From Streptomyces cucumeris (GTDB taxonomy: Bacteria; Actinomycetota; Actinomycetes; Streptomycetales; Streptomycetaceae), in the NCBI RefSeq assembly GCF_024295805.1, contig NZ_JANCLX010000021.1, forward strand, positions 86,031-150,030: 64,000 nt of DNA, in the 5' to 3' direction. The position numbers were made by a program, and so were the translations under genes. Under the pieces are notes generated by a model. It worked only from the letters and a program-made list of their open reading frames with translations, had not been told where the DNA came from and searched no databases. The stretch's first letter is position 1, and each line of letters opens with the position of its first letter. Positions 16,026-24,461 of the stretch are shown here, one piece after another.

Positions 16026-17972
16026 ATGACAGGTCCGCGGACGGCTCTACGCGCACGGCGCTCGCCGGAACAGGCGGAGGTGTGTGAGGGGACGCGGACG
16101 GACGACACCGGGCGCTCGAGACGGCGCAAGCGCAAGCGCCCGGTGCGGCGGACCGGGATACGGCGCTTCTTCACCTGGCGGAAGGTACTGGCCTACGCCG
16201 CCGCCCTGCTGGTGCTGTCCATCGGCGCGTTCACGGTGCTCTACTACGCCATCGACATCCCCCGGGCCAATGCCCAGGCGAAGGCGCAGAGCAATGTCTA
16301 CAAGTTCAGCGACGGCACGGTGCTGGCCCGCACCGGTGAGATCAACCGGGAGATGGTCCCCATCAGCCGGGTGCCCAAGGAGGTGCAGCGCGCCTTCGTC
16401 GCGGCCGAGAACAAGTCCTTCTACCAGGACTCGGGGGTCGATCCGATGGGTGTGCTGCGCGGCATGGTCAACACGGTGTCCGGGAAGGGCACCCAGGGTG
16501 GTTCGACCATCACCCAGCAGTACGTCAAGAACTACTACCTGAGCCAGGAACAGACGGTCACCCGCAAGATCAAGGAGCTGGTGATCTCGCTCAAGGTCGA
16601 CCAGCGCAACTCCAAGGACGACATCCTCGCCGGGTATCTCAACACCAGCTACTTCGGCCGGGTCGCCTACGGCATCCAGGCCGCGGCCCGCGCCTACTAC
16701 GGCAAGGAGGTCGGCGGCCTCACGGTCGAGGAGGGCGCCTATCTGGCGGCGCTGGTGCAGGCCCCCAGCCAGTACGACTGGGCGGTGGCGAGCGCCAAGG
16801 GCAAGCGGATGGTCCGGCAGCGCTGGAACTACGTGCTGAACAACATGGTCGAAATGGGCTGGCTGGACCGGGCGGAGCGGCAGCGGATGCACTTCCCCGT
16901 ACCGGTCGCGCCGAAGCCCGCCCCGGGCCTCGGCGGCCAGGCCGGATATCTGGTCGACGCGGCCCGCAACGAGCTGATCGCCTCGGGCGTCAGCGAGCAG
17001 GAACTCGCCGCCGGAGGCTGGACGATCACGCTCAGCATCGACCGGGCCAGGCAGCGGGCGCTGGAGCGGTCCATGGCACAGGCGCTGGAGCCGTCCGGTG
17101 CCGGGCGGAAGCCGGGTGCGGACAGCAAGAACACCCAGGGCGGGGCGGTTTCGCTGGACCCGAGGAACGGCCGGGTCCTGGCGCTCTACGGTGGCCGTGA
17201 CTACACCAGGCACTACGTCAACAACGCCACCCGCGGCGACTACCAGGCGGGCCCGGTGTTCGAGCCGGTCACCCTCGCCGCGGCGCTGGAGGAGAAGCGG
17301 CGCGCCGCCACCGCCCCCGATGCACCGCCCGCGGTGCGCCGCACCGCCGAGGCGCTCGGAATGGACACCGAGGGCGAGGGCTTCCGCTCCCGGGAGTCGG
17401 TGCGGCTGGGGCTGATGGGCGCCAGTCCGCTGCGGATGGCCGGGGTCTACGCCTCGTTCAACCGGCACGGCAAGCGGGTCACCCCGTCGCTGGTGGTGTC
17501 GGCCGAGCGCGGTGACGAGAAGGCGGATCTGCCGGAGGCGGTGGGCGGCCGGGCCGTCGACCGGACCACGGCCGACGCGGTCACCAGCAGTCTGCTCGAG
17601 GACGACGGGGCGACCGCGGCCCGCGCGCTCCGGCGGCCCGCCGCGGGCAAGGCCGGGGTCTCCGACGACAAGAAGGCGTCCTGGTTCATCGGCTACACCC
17701 CGGAACTGGTCACCTCGATGGCCCTGTTCGGCGAGAACGCGAAGACGCGCAAGCAGATCAGGCTCGCGGACACCGGCACCGGCCGGGTGTTCTCGCTGTG
17801 GCGCGCCTACTCCGAGGAGGTGCTGCGCTCCACCCCGGCCTCGGGGTTCGACACCGGCGCGGGGTCGGCGGTGCCACCGACCCCGCTGCCGGGGCTCACG
17901 GGCCTACCGCGCCGCGAGGGCGGGGGCGGTGACGGCCAGGACGAGAAGCAGGGCCGCCCCGCCGCCCAATAG
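16026..17972 (+). CDS. Bifunctional-type penicillin-binding protein with degenerate transpeptidase domain
   Basis: 648 aa from ATG 16026 (GGAGG at 16012-16016). A basic cytoplasmic tail, one membrane anchor (~52-74) and a GT51 glycosyltransferase domain (~85-265) are present. The GT51 domain keeps catalytic Glu128 (AENKSFY), GGSTITQQYVKNYYL and the RKIKELVISLKV helix, so glycan polymerisation is likely intact. The transpeptidase half is not: where the family has S-T-F-K it reads P410-V-F-E413, and KTG is K542-A-G544. The stretch that normally carries the SxN motif is deleted. It therefore cannot acylate with substrate or beta-lactam in the usual way. It follows the envelope two-component operon on the same strand. 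The 3' end overlaps the antisense small membrane gene by 69 bases. Confidence 0.85.
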   Translation: MTGPRTALRARRSPEQAEVCEGTRTDDTGRSRRRKRKRPVRRTGIRRFFTWRKVLAYAAALLVLSIGAFTVLYYAIDIPRANAQAKAQSNVYKFSDGTVLARTGEINREMVPISRVPKEVQRAFVAAENKSFYQDSGVDPMGVLRGMVNTVSGKGTQGGSTITQQYVKNYYLSQEQTVTRKIKELVISLKVDQRNSKDDILAGYLNTSYFGRVAYGIQAAARAYYGKEVGGLTVEEGAYLAALVQAPSQYDWAVASAKGKRMVRQRWNYVLNNMVEMGWLDRAERQRMHFPVPVAPKPAPGLGGQAGYLVDAARNELIASGVSEQELAAGGWTITLSIDRARQRALERSMAQALEPSGAGRKPGADSKNTQGGAVSLDPRNGRVLALYGGRDYTRHYVNNATRGDYQAGPVFEPVTLAAALEEKRRAATAPDAPPAVRRTAEALGMDTEGEGFRSRESVRLGLMGASPLRMAGVYASFNRHGKRVTPSLVVSAERGDEKADLPEAVGGRAVDRTTADAVTSSLLEDDGATAARALRRPAAGKAGVSDDKKASWFIGYTPELVTSMALFGENAKTRKQIRLADTGTGRVFSLWRAYSEEVLRSTPASGFDTGAGSAVPPTPLPGLTGLPRREGGGGDGQDEKQGRPAAQ

Positions 17973-18269
17973 ACAGGCCACCAGCAGCCGGCGGCGCAGC
18001 GCGCGGTAGGTCTCCTGGTACTCGCCCCGGAGCTCGTCGCAGCGCCGCGCCACCTGGCGCAGGTTCCGCTCGGTGGCGGTCAACTGGTCCTGGACGTAGA
18101 GGCGTTCGACCTCCGCCCGCTGGGCGGAGGTCAGCCAGTCCAGCCGCCCGGTGAAGCGACGGGCCCGTTCCCGGGCGATGTCCTGTTCCCGGTGGAGCAG
18201 CAGATAGCCCTCGATACGGTTGATACCGGCGGCGACGTCCCCGGCCCCGGTGGCTCCGGCCGCGTTCAT
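17904..18269 (-). CDS. Small membrane protein with coiled-coil, coupled to cytochrome oxidase subunit I
   Basis: 121 aa. Start ATG 18269 overlaps the ctaD stop by 4 bases (ATGA). The N-terminal ~90 residues are charged and helical (heptad-like LTSAQRAEVERLYVQDQLTA), then one C-terminal membrane helix (LLVACLLGGGAALLLVLAVT). Topology is probably N-in with a large cytoplasmic coiled coil. I recognise no family. Tight coupling suggests an assembly or stability factor for the oxidase, which is inference. The 3' end overlaps the PBP gene antisense by 69 bases. Confidence 0.65.
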   Translation of the reverse strand: MNAAGATGAGDVAAGINRIEGYLLLHREQDIARERARRFTGRLDWLTSAQRAEVERLYVQDQLTATERNLRQVARRCDELRGEYQETYRALRRRLLVACLLGGGAALLLVLAVTAPALAAR

Positions 18270-19942
18270 GCCACGGTCTCCTTCCGCTCGGCGTCGGTGC
18301 GCAGATCCGGGTGGTGGAGGTCGAAGGCGGGCGATTCGGAACGGATCTTCGGCAGTTGCGTGAAGTTGTGGCGCGGCGGCGGGCAGGAGGTGGCCCACTC
18401 CAGGGACCGGCCGTAGCCCCACGGGTCGTCGGTCTCGACCTTCTCGCCGTACTTGGCGGTCTTCCAGATGTTGTAGAAGAACGGCAGGATCGACAGGCCC
18501 AGCACGAAGGAGAAGATGGTGGACAGGGTGTTGAGGGTGGTGAAGCCCTCCACCGCCAGGTAGTCGGGGACCCTGCGGAGCATCCCTTCGGTGCCCAGCC
18601 AGTGCTGGACGAGGAAGGTGCCGTGGAAGCCGAGGAAGAGCGTCCAGAAGGTGATCTTGCCGAGCCGCTCGTCCAGCATCTTGCCGGTGAACTTGGGCCA
18701 CCAGAAGTGGAAGCCGGCGAACATCGCGAACACCACGGTGCCGAACACCACGTAGTGGAAGTGGGCCACCACGAAGTACGAGTCCGAGACATGGAAGTCC
18801 AGGGGGGCCGAGGCCAGGATGACACCGGTCAGCCCGCCGAACACAAAGGTGATCAGGAAGCCGATCGCCCAGAGCATCGGGGTCTCGAAGCTCAGCGACC
18901 CCTTCCACATGGTGCCGATCCAGTTGAAGAACTTGATACCGGTCGGGACCGCGATCAGCAGGGTCATGAAGGAGAAGAACGGCAGGAGTACGCCGCCGGT
19001 CACATACATATGGTGCGCCCAGACCGTCACCGACAGTCCGGCGATGGATATCGTCGCGGCGATCAGCGAGATGTAGCCGAACATCGGCTTGCGGGAGAAG
19101 ACCGGGATGACCTCCGAGACGATCCCGAAGAACGGCAGCGCGATGATGTACACCTCGGGATGGCCGAAGAACCAGAAGAGGTGCTGCCAGAGCAGTGCGC
19201 CACCGTTGGCCGCGTCGAAGATGTGCGCCCCGAACTTGCGGTCCACTTCCAGCGCGAACAGCGCGGCGGCCAGCACCGGGAAGGCCAGCAGTACCAGGAC
19301 ACCGGTGAGCAGGACGTTCCAGACGAAGATCGGCATCCGGAACATCGTCATGCCCGGAGCGCGCATGCAGATGATGGTGGTGATGAAGTTGACCGCGCCG
19401 AGGATCGTGCCGAAGCCGGAGAGGGCCAGACCCATGATCCACATATCCGCGCCCACACCCGGCGACCGGACCGCGTCGGAGAGCGGCGCATAGGCGAACC
19501 AGCCGAAGTCGGCCGCGCCCTGCGGGGTGAGGAAACCGCCCACCGCGATCAGCGAGCCGAAGAGGTACAGCCAGTACGCGAACATGTTCAGCCGCGGGAA
19601 CGCCACATCGGGCGCACCGATCTGCAGCGGCATGATCCAGTTGGCGAAGCCCGCGAACAGCGGGGTGGCGAACATCAGCAGCATGATCGTGCCATGCATG
19701 GTGAACGCCTGGTTGAACTGCTCGTTCGACATGATCTGCAGACCGGGACGGGCCAGCTCGGCGCGCATGAAGAGCGCCATCACCCCGCCGATGCAGAAGA
19801 AACTGAAGGCGGTGACGAGGTACAGGGTGCCGATCGTCTTGTGGTCGGTGGTGGTCAGCCACCGGACGACCGCGGACCCGGGCCGGGTGCGGCGCGCCGG
19901 GAGGGCCTCCGGCGGTACCGCGACAACAGTGTTGTGACTCAT
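18266..19942 (-). CDS. ctaD: Cytochrome c oxidase subunit I (aa3 type), stand-alone paralogue
   Basis: 558 aa, 12 membrane helices. Haem a ligand His83 (TMHGTIMLL), the Cu_B His and cross-linked Tyr pair His261/Tyr265 in GHPEVY, the Cu_B His pair WAHHMYV, and the haem ligands VAHFHYV are all present, so it should be a catalytic A-type subunit. The main Streptomyces oxidase locus carries ctaC, ctaD, ctaE and the qcr genes together; here only subunit I occurs, with a small membrane protein. It must borrow subunits II and III from elsewhere or act in a variant complex. The gene faces an ECF sigma gene across a symmetric promoter and has no ribosome-binding site, so a leaderless transcript is likely. 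Confidence 0.92.
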   Translation of the reverse strand: MSHNTVVAVPPEALPARRTRPGSAVVRWLTTTDHKTIGTLYLVTAFSFFCIGGVMALFMRAELARPGLQIMSNEQFNQAFTMHGTIMLLMFATPLFAGFANWIMPLQIGAPDVAFPRLNMFAYWLYLFGSLIAVGGFLTPQGAADFGWFAYAPLSDAVRSPGVGADMWIMGLALSGFGTILGAVNFITTIICMRAPGMTMFRMPIFVWNVLLTGVLVLLAFPVLAAALFALEVDRKFGAHIFDAANGGALLWQHLFWFFGHPEVYIIALPFFGIVSEVIPVFSRKPMFGYISLIAATISIAGLSVTVWAHHMYVTGGVLLPFFSFMTLLIAVPTGIKFFNWIGTMWKGSLSFETPMLWAIGFLITFVFGGLTGVILASAPLDFHVSDSYFVVAHFHYVVFGTVVFAMFAGFHFWWPKFTGKMLDERLGKITFWTLFLGFHGTFLVQHWLGTEGMLRRVPDYLAVEGFTTLNTLSTIFSFVLGLSILPFFYNIWKTAKYGEKVETDDPWGYGRSLEWATSCPPPRHNFTQLPKIRSESPAFDLHHPDLRTDAERKETVA

Positions 19943-19950
19943 GCCCGGTA

Positions 19951-20038
19951 GGTGTCCGGCACCGTTCGGATCGTCACGGAGGAGCCACTGAAAATTTTCT
20001 TTTCCGAAGGTGTGATGATCGGGGCTGTGCCGGACACC
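19951..20038. promoter_or_regulatory. Mirror-symmetric divergent promoter of ctaD and the ECF sigma gene
   Basis: Both start codons are preceded by the same composite element: GTGAYGATC, 6 bases, GTGCCGGACACC, then WACCG, 2-3 bases and ATGAGT. For the sigma gene the blocks are at 20012-20020 and 20027-20038. For ctaD, on the minus strand, they are at 19977-19969 and 19962-19951. The centre is the palindrome GAAAATTTTC (19990-19999). The blocks, the palindrome and the two ATGs (19942, 20047) all share the axis 19994.5. Neither gene has a Shine-Dalgarno sequence. The blocks may be -35/-10 boxes read by the ECF factor itself, or paired sites for a dimeric regulator. Confidence 0.75.
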
Positions 20039-20046
20039 AACCGATC

Positions 20047-20622
20047 ATGAGTACCGACGACGTCTTCGACGCCGCCTATCGCGAGCACTACTGGGCGGTC
20101 AGCCGCTTCGTCGCGCGCCGTCTGGACGAACAGACGGCGGATGTCGAGGAAGTGGTCGCCGAGGTCTTCGCGGTGGCCTGGAGACGTCGCGCCGAACTGC
20201 CCGATCCGCCCCTGCCCTGGCTGTACGGCGTGGCCCGGCACTGTCTGGCCAACACCGTGCGCGGCCGGGGCCGCTACCGCAGACTGCTGGCCCGGCTGGG
20301 CCACCACGAGTTGACCCGGGACCAGCGCACGGCGCCCGGTCCCGACGCGGAACGGCCCGGCTCCTGGGTGCTGGAGGCGCTGGACCGGCTGGGCGAGGCC
20401 GACCAGGAGGTGCTGCGGCTGACCGCGTGGGAGGAGCTCTCCGTCGACGAGGTGAGCACCGTGTTGGGATGCGGCCGGTCGGCGGCCGCGATGCGGCTGC
20501 ACCGGGCGCGGCGGCGGCTGCGGACGGAGATCGACCGGCTCCATCGCAGGGATTCGGTCGTGCTGGGGTGCGTGAGCGGGACGACGGGCAAGACGGCGAG
20601 CGACAAGGACGGACGGCCATGA
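20047..20622 (+). CDS. ECF RNA polymerase sigma factor
   Basis: 191 aa. Region 2 is at about residues 8-75 (YREHYWAVSRFVARRLDEQT, then EVVAEVFAVAWRRRAELP) and region 4 at about 110-165 (EADQEVLRLTAWEELSVDEV, with recognition helix CGRSAAAMRLHRARRRL). A ~20-residue tail follows. The start lies 8 bases after the conserved GTGCCGGACACC block, and its stop overlaps the next gene by 4 bases. It probably directs RNA polymerase to its own promoter and to the ctaD promoter, since the two share one element; that is inference. Confidence 0.9.
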   Translation: MSTDDVFDAAYREHYWAVSRFVARRLDEQTADVEEVVAEVFAVAWRRRAELPDPPLPWLYGVARHCLANTVRGRGRYRRLLARLGHHELTRDQRTAPGPDAERPGSWVLEALDRLGEADQEVLRLTAWEELSVDEVSTVLGCGRSAAAMRLHRARRRLRTEIDRLHRRDSVVLGCVSGTTGKTASDKDGRP

Positions 20623-21599
20623 CCGATGAACTGGAACTCCTGCGCGAAGCCGATCCCGTGTCCGCCCGGACCGGACCCTGGCGGGACCGTCCGCTGGACG
20701 CCCGCGCCGAACTGCTCCTGCGGCGGCTGCACCTCCAGCGGCGGCGCCGGACCGTCCGCCGCAGGCTGCTCGCCGTCGAGGGTCTGGCGGCGGCCACCGT
20801 CCTCGCCCTCGCGCTGACCGTCTCCGGCGGTGGCTCCACCCCCGCGGTGGCCGTGCCACGCCCGCTGGTGGCGCATGCCTCCCGCGCCGACGTACCGCTG
20901 GCGGAGATCGCACGGCGGGCGCGCGCGGCGGCCGAGGCCGCCCCGGGCAGGAGTGTGCGGGGCAGCCATGTGCAGACCTGGTCGATGGGGATGGAGTCGG
21001 GCGAGGGCGCACGACCCCCGGTGACCGCACCCGTGGAGTCGCTGACCACCTGGAACGCGGACGGCAGCGGCACCCTGCTCGAGGTGGCCACGGATCCGCG
21101 CTACCCGGGCCGTCCGGTCATCGACGGCGGTGACCCCCCGCGTACCGTCCACGACGGCAAGGTGATGAACCGGGAGCACTATCCGAAGGGCACCTACGGG
21201 GCCAACCTGGAGTACTTCGAGGCCCCTCCGGCCGGAGTGGCCGCACTGCGCGCGTACCTCGCCGCATGGCTGCCCGGCGCGGAGGAGGACCCGGTGTCCC
21301 TGCTCTCGGCCGTGGAGTCGTTCCAGACGGTGTGGACACCCGGACCCCGCCAGATCGCGGACATCGCCACCCTGCTGTCGCGGATGGAGGGGATGCGCCC
21401 GGCGGGCCGGGTCACCGACCGGCTCGGGCGGGAGGGACAGGGGTTCCGGATGTCCGGGAGCAACGGCAGCCGGTATCTGGTCATCCTGGACCCGGACGAC
21501 GGACGGCTGCTGGACCTCGAACTGACCGCCACCCGGGCCGAACCCGACTTCCGGCTCAAGGCCGGTGCGGTGATGTCCTACACGGCCTGGCGGGGCTGA
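20619..21599 (+). CDS. CU044_5270-type membrane protein, partner of the ECF sigma factor
   Basis: 326 aa from ATG 20619, overlapping the sigma stop (ATGA). A cytoplasmic N terminus of ~55 residues is rich in Arg (LLLRRLHLQRRRRTVRRR). One membrane helix follows (LLAVEGLAAATVLALALTVS, ~50-69), and then an extracytoplasmic domain of ~250 residues. This arrangement, immediately downstream of an ECF gene, is that of the CU044_5270 family. Such proteins are thought to act as anti-sigma or signal-input partners, though no zinc-binding ZAS motif is visible here. The extracellular domain may sense a signal linked to respiration or redox; no ligand can be predicted. Confidence 0.72.
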   Translation: MTDELELLREADPVSARTGPWRDRPLDARAELLLRRLHLQRRRRTVRRRLLAVEGLAAATVLALALTVSGGGSTPAVAVPRPLVAHASRADVPLAEIARRARAAAEAAPGRSVRGSHVQTWSMGMESGEGARPPVTAPVESLTTWNADGSGTLLEVATDPRYPGRPVIDGGDPPRTVHDGKVMNREHYPKGTYGANLEYFEAPPAGVAALRAYLAAWLPGAEEDPVSLLSAVESFQTVWTPGPRQIADIATLLSRMEGMRPAGRVTDRLGREGQGFRMSGSNGSRYLVILDPDDGRLLDLELTATRAEPDFRLKAGAVMSYTAWRG

Positions 21600-21638
21600 C
21601 CCGCACCGGCCGCATATCGCGGGCGGCCGGGGTCAGCC
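21594..21638. terminator. Bidirectional hairpin spanning both convergent stop codons
   Basis: GGCTGACCC (21594-21602) pairs with GGGTCAGCC (21630-21638), with a further GC-rich inner stem and an ATAT-containing loop. The stem includes the TGA of the CU044_5270-type gene and the TCA (stop) of the opposite glycosylase gene. Confidence 0.65.
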
Positions 21639-22421
21639 GCCGTCCGGCTGGCAGTGCGGGCACCAGGCGCTGGTACGGCCCGCGATCCGGCCGCGGCGCA
21701 GCGGACGGCCGCAGCGCGGGCAGTGCGGATCGGCGTCGTCGCGGTGGCCGGTGAGCCAGCCGGACCGGTCGGGCACCCGTCCCGCCCGTACGGAGGTGCG
21801 CAGCACCTGGCGCATCGCGGTGTGGAGCCTTCGGCGCTCGTCCGGGTCCAGTGTGCCCGCACGGTGCCGGGGGTGGATCCGGGCCCGCCACAGGATCTCG
21901 TCACCGAGCAGATTGCCGAGTCCGGCGACCACGGACTGGTCGATCAGGGTGGCCTTGACGCTGCCGCGCCGGTCCGCCAGCCGGGCGTCGAGTCCGGCCC
22001 GGTCCAGGGTGAGGGCGTCGGGTCCCTGGGGACCGAGCACCCGGTCGACGGCGGCCTCGGTGGCGGCGAGCCAGAGGCCGCGCAGCTTGCGCTGGTCCTC
22101 GTAACCGAGCCGGTGGCCGTCGTCGAGGGTGAGGGCCACCCGCTCGAACCGGCCGGGCGGTGTGCCGCCTTCCGCGCAGACGAGGCGTCCGGTCATGCCG
22201 AAGTGGAGGAGCAGCGTCGGACCGTCGGTGGGAGCGATGAGCCACTTGCCGTGCCGCCGGGGCGCGGTGAAGCGGCGGCCCTCCAGCTCGCGCCGCAGCC
22301 GCCCCGGGGTCACCCCGTGCAGCACACCCGGGTCGGCCACCTCGACACGTTCGACACGGCGGCCCCGGGCGCAGGAGGCCAGGGTGCGCCGGAACCCCTC
22401 GACATCGGGCAGCTCGGGCAT
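21633..22421 (-). CDS. Fpg/Nei-family DNA glycosylase/AP lyase (first copy)
   Basis: 262 aa. It begins MPELPDVE, so after methionine removal Pro2 is the nucleophile and Glu3 the acid, and Lys59 (HGKWLI) is the conserved beta-hairpin lysine. The helix-two-turn-helix and the zinc finger CPRCG...CPHC at ~235-258 are intact. Family members excise oxidised bases such as 8-oxoguanine or oxidised pyrimidines and nick the abasic site. It is convergent with the CU044_5270-type gene and separated by 61 bases from the nucleotidyltransferase operon. A second, diverged copy is at 53758-54624. Confidence 0.9.
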   Translation of the reverse strand: MPELPDVEGFRRTLASCARGRRVERVEVADPGVLHGVTPGRLRRELEGRRFTAPRRHGKWLIAPTDGPTLLLHFGMTGRLVCAEGGTPPGRFERVALTLDDGHRLGYEDQRKLRGLWLAATEAAVDRVLGPQGPDALTLDRAGLDARLADRRGSVKATLIDQSVVAGLGNLLGDEILWRARIHPRHRAGTLDPDERRRLHTAMRQVLRTSVRAGRVPDRSGWLTGHRDDADPHCPRCGRPLRRGRIAGRTSAWCPHCQPDGG

Positions 22422-22482
22422 GACGCCAGCCTACGTACGGGCCCGGCCGGGCGCATGTGCGCGCGGGGACCTTGGGGTGCGG

Positions 22483-23775
22483 TCAGCGCAGTTCATCCAG
22501 CGCGGCGGCCCACCACTTGGCGTTGTCCCGCATCAGCCGATGGCTCTCGCTCCGGTCGACCACCGTGCGCAGGGCGTCCTCGATCCCCATCGCCTCGCGT
22601 CCCGCGACTTCCCGCACGACGACGACCATGGCCAGCAGCCCTTCCCAGCCCCCTGCCGCCAGGTGGCGGACACGGTCGACGGGCGGTGCGGAGGACGCGC
22701 GGGCGGTCTCCACCACGGGCTCCAGCCAGCGTGCCCAGCGTTCATAGCGGGTCTCACCGGGTGGTTCGGCTTCGGCGAGGAGGGAGCCGAGCGCCCGGGT
22801 CAGCCGCGCCGCATACGTCTCCGGGGTGTCCGCCACCCATGGGTACTCGGCGGTGAAGTGCGGCCAGCCGTCCTCCACCCGCAGTGTGTCGGTCCACCAG
22901 GAACCGGCGGGCCGCAGCCCGTCCACACCGGTGCGGACGAAGGTGTCCCGCACCAGCCCGTACGAGGGCGGGGTGTGCTCGGCCAACAGCACCGCGTCGT
23001 AGAGGTCCTTGCCCTGCGGATGGAAGTCGGTGACCAGCCACAGCAGTTTCCAGGCCAGGGACAGCTCCGGCGTGGCGGCCAGGAGGCGGCAGCCGGGGCC
23101 GTCACCGAGCGGGCGCAGTGCGGTGCGTACGGGCGGGGCCGGAAGCGGTTCGTTGAACACGAGGTCGAGCTGGACGGTGCCGCCCGCCGTCCCCGGCGCC
23201 GACCACGGCAGCAGCATGCGGCGGCCGGGCACCCGCTCATAGGTCCAGATGTCCTCGGTCACCCGGCCCCCGGCATCGATCCGCACCGCGCCACCGGCGC
23301 GGGCGGCGGTCGCCGCGTCATGGGCGATACCGTCGACGAGGTCGGCGGTGCGGGGGTCGGCCAGCTCCCACTCCCGGGGGACGACGACGAAGTCCAGGTC
23401 ACCCGGCTCACGGGCGGCGCTCCCGAACCAGGTGGCATGCAATACGCTGCCGCGCAGCATCAGATGGTCCGCCCAGGGGCCGCCGGCGATCGCGGCGAGC
23501 ACGGTGTCCAGCACCGTGCGCCGGGCACGGTGCCAGGCGCGCGCCGACTCCTCGTCGGCGAACCGCGGTTCGCCCGCCCGGAAGGCGCGGGCGAACTCCT
23601 TCAGCGCGGGGTCGAAGACGGCCGTGCTGTGCAGCCCCTCGGGCACCGGCAGCAGGGTGCGCGGCAGTCGGTGGCGTCGGCGCTCACCGTCGTCCAGCGG
23701 GGTGTGGGGGATGTCGGGAGTGTCGCTCCGCCACATCGCGTCCCAGGAGGGTTCGTGTTCCGGCGGCGGTGTCAT
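22483..23775 (-). CDS. AbiEii-like nucleotidyltransferase
   Basis: 430 aa. The nucleotidyltransferase core has LMLRGSVLHATWF with Gly109-Ser110, then EPGDLDFVVV with Asp126 and Asp128, and a third acidic residue Asp204 in VQLDLVFNE. This is the GSx(n)DxD plus D arrangement of the polymerase-beta fold. Further on, SLAWKLLWL...QGKDLYDAVLL matches the K/KDxYD signature of AbiEii/AbiGii toxins. There is no AbiEi-type antitoxin beside it. It is the third gene of a coupled operon, overlapping the HxT protein gene by 4 bases. It likely transfers nucleotides to RNA or protein; the target is unknown. Confidence 0.75.
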   Translation of the reverse strand: MTPPPEHEPSWDAMWRSDTPDIPHTPLDDGERRRHRLPRTLLPVPEGLHSTAVFDPALKEFARAFRAGEPRFADEESARAWHRARRTVLDTVLAAIAGGPWADHLMLRGSVLHATWFGSAAREPGDLDFVVVPREWELADPRTADLVDGIAHDAATAARAGGAVRIDAGGRVTEDIWTYERVPGRRMLLPWSAPGTAGGTVQLDLVFNEPLPAPPVRTALRPLGDGPGCRLLAATPELSLAWKLLWLVTDFHPQGKDLYDAVLLAEHTPPSYGLVRDTFVRTGVDGLRPAGSWWTDTLRVEDGWPHFTAEYPWVADTPETYAARLTRALGSLLAEAEPPGETRYERWARWLEPVVETARASSAPPVDRVRHLAAGGWEGLLAMVVVVREVAGREAMGIEDALRTVVDRSESHRLMRDNAKWWAAALDELR

Positions 23776-24461
23776 GGGGTGCGCTCCTCGGTGATCCAGC
23801 CGTTGTCCAGGGTGAGGTTGGTGTCGTGCAGGACGAACTCCCGCTCCACCTCCAGCGGTGGGAGCCCGGCGTGGTGCACCGCGCCGAGCAGGGCCGACAG
23901 CCGCCGCTCGGCGGTGGCGCGGCCGACGCCGTGGCAGCGCTGGGTGAGGAACCGCTCCTGCCGTCCGTCGTCACGGAACCGGCGGGCGTTCCACGAGACA
24001 TGGGCGCCGTGCGGAACGGCGAGGCGGTCCAGCGGGGTCCGGTCCCACTCCGCCGGGAGCAGCAGTTTGATGTGGTGTTCGAAGTAGCGGCCGGGGCCAT
24101 GGGCCATGGCGGCGGTGTCGTCCTGGGGGACGCCCGCGGCCCACGGCGCGGCCTCGGTCTTGACGCGCACCGGGCGGAAGCCGTCGGCCGCCAGCTCGGC
24201 CGCCACCCGCTCCGCGGTATCCCGCCAGAGCGTGGCCGGGCCGTCGCCACGAAGGTTCAGCATGGGCTGGGAGGGCGTACGGCCACGGGCGAGCACGATA
24301 TGGGTGAACCCGAATCCGCGCGCCGCGGCCCAGGCCGCCAGCCGGTCGGTGGCGGACACCGGGCAGTCCACGGTGACATGGGTCTCGAGGGGGCCGCGTA
24401 CCTCGGGAGGCGGGGGTATCGCCCTCGGCCCGGGGCCGGGGGTGGTGGAAGCGGTGGCCAT
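23772..24461 (-). CDS. Conserved protein of unknown function with HxT/HxS motifs
   Basis: 229 aa, soluble, no signal peptide. I do not recognise a named family. Conspicuous features are beta-strand-like motifs LETHVTV (His28-V-Thr30), FTHIV (His54), YFEHHIKLLL (His129-His130) and GAHVSW (His154-V-Ser156), and a C-terminal EFVLHDTNLTLDNGW. Two Hx[TS] motifs are the hallmark of 2H phosphoesterases (RNA ligase/cyclic phosphodiesterase fold), so that fold is a possibility, but the spacing is long. Its start overlaps the Mut7-C gene stop by 1 base (TGATG), and its end overlaps the nucleotidyltransferase start by 4, so all three should be made together. Confidence 0.55.
   Translation of the reverse strand: MATASTTPGPGPRAIPPPPEVRGPLETHVTVDCPVSATDRLAAWAAARGFGFTHIVLARGRTPSQPMLNLRGDGPATLWRDTAERVAAELAADGFRPVRVKTEAAPWAAGVPQDDTAAMAHGPGRYFEHHIKLLLPAEWDRTPLDRLAVPHGAHVSWNARRFRDDGRQERFLTQRCHGVGRATAERRLSALLGAVHHAGLPPLEVEREFVLHDTNLTLDNGWITEERTP

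Noticed and set aside
15971..16087. Possible 38-codon leader peptide overlapping the PBP start
   Set aside because: GGAGG directly abuts its ATG with no spacer, and the PBP gene has its own well-spaced GGAGG at 16012-16016.
16026..17972. Frameshifted pseudogene of a PBP
   Set aside because: The reading frame is open throughout with normal codon use and only the transpeptidase motifs are altered, which suggests selection, not decay.
20012..20038. Standard ECF promoter (GGAAC at -35)
   Set aside because: The shared blocks do not contain the AAC core of common ECF -35 boxes; kept as an undefined promoter or operator element.
22483..23775. Classical AbiE toxin-antitoxin pair
   Set aside because: Only the AbiEii-like enzyme is present; neighbours are not AbiEi-type winged-helix antitoxins.
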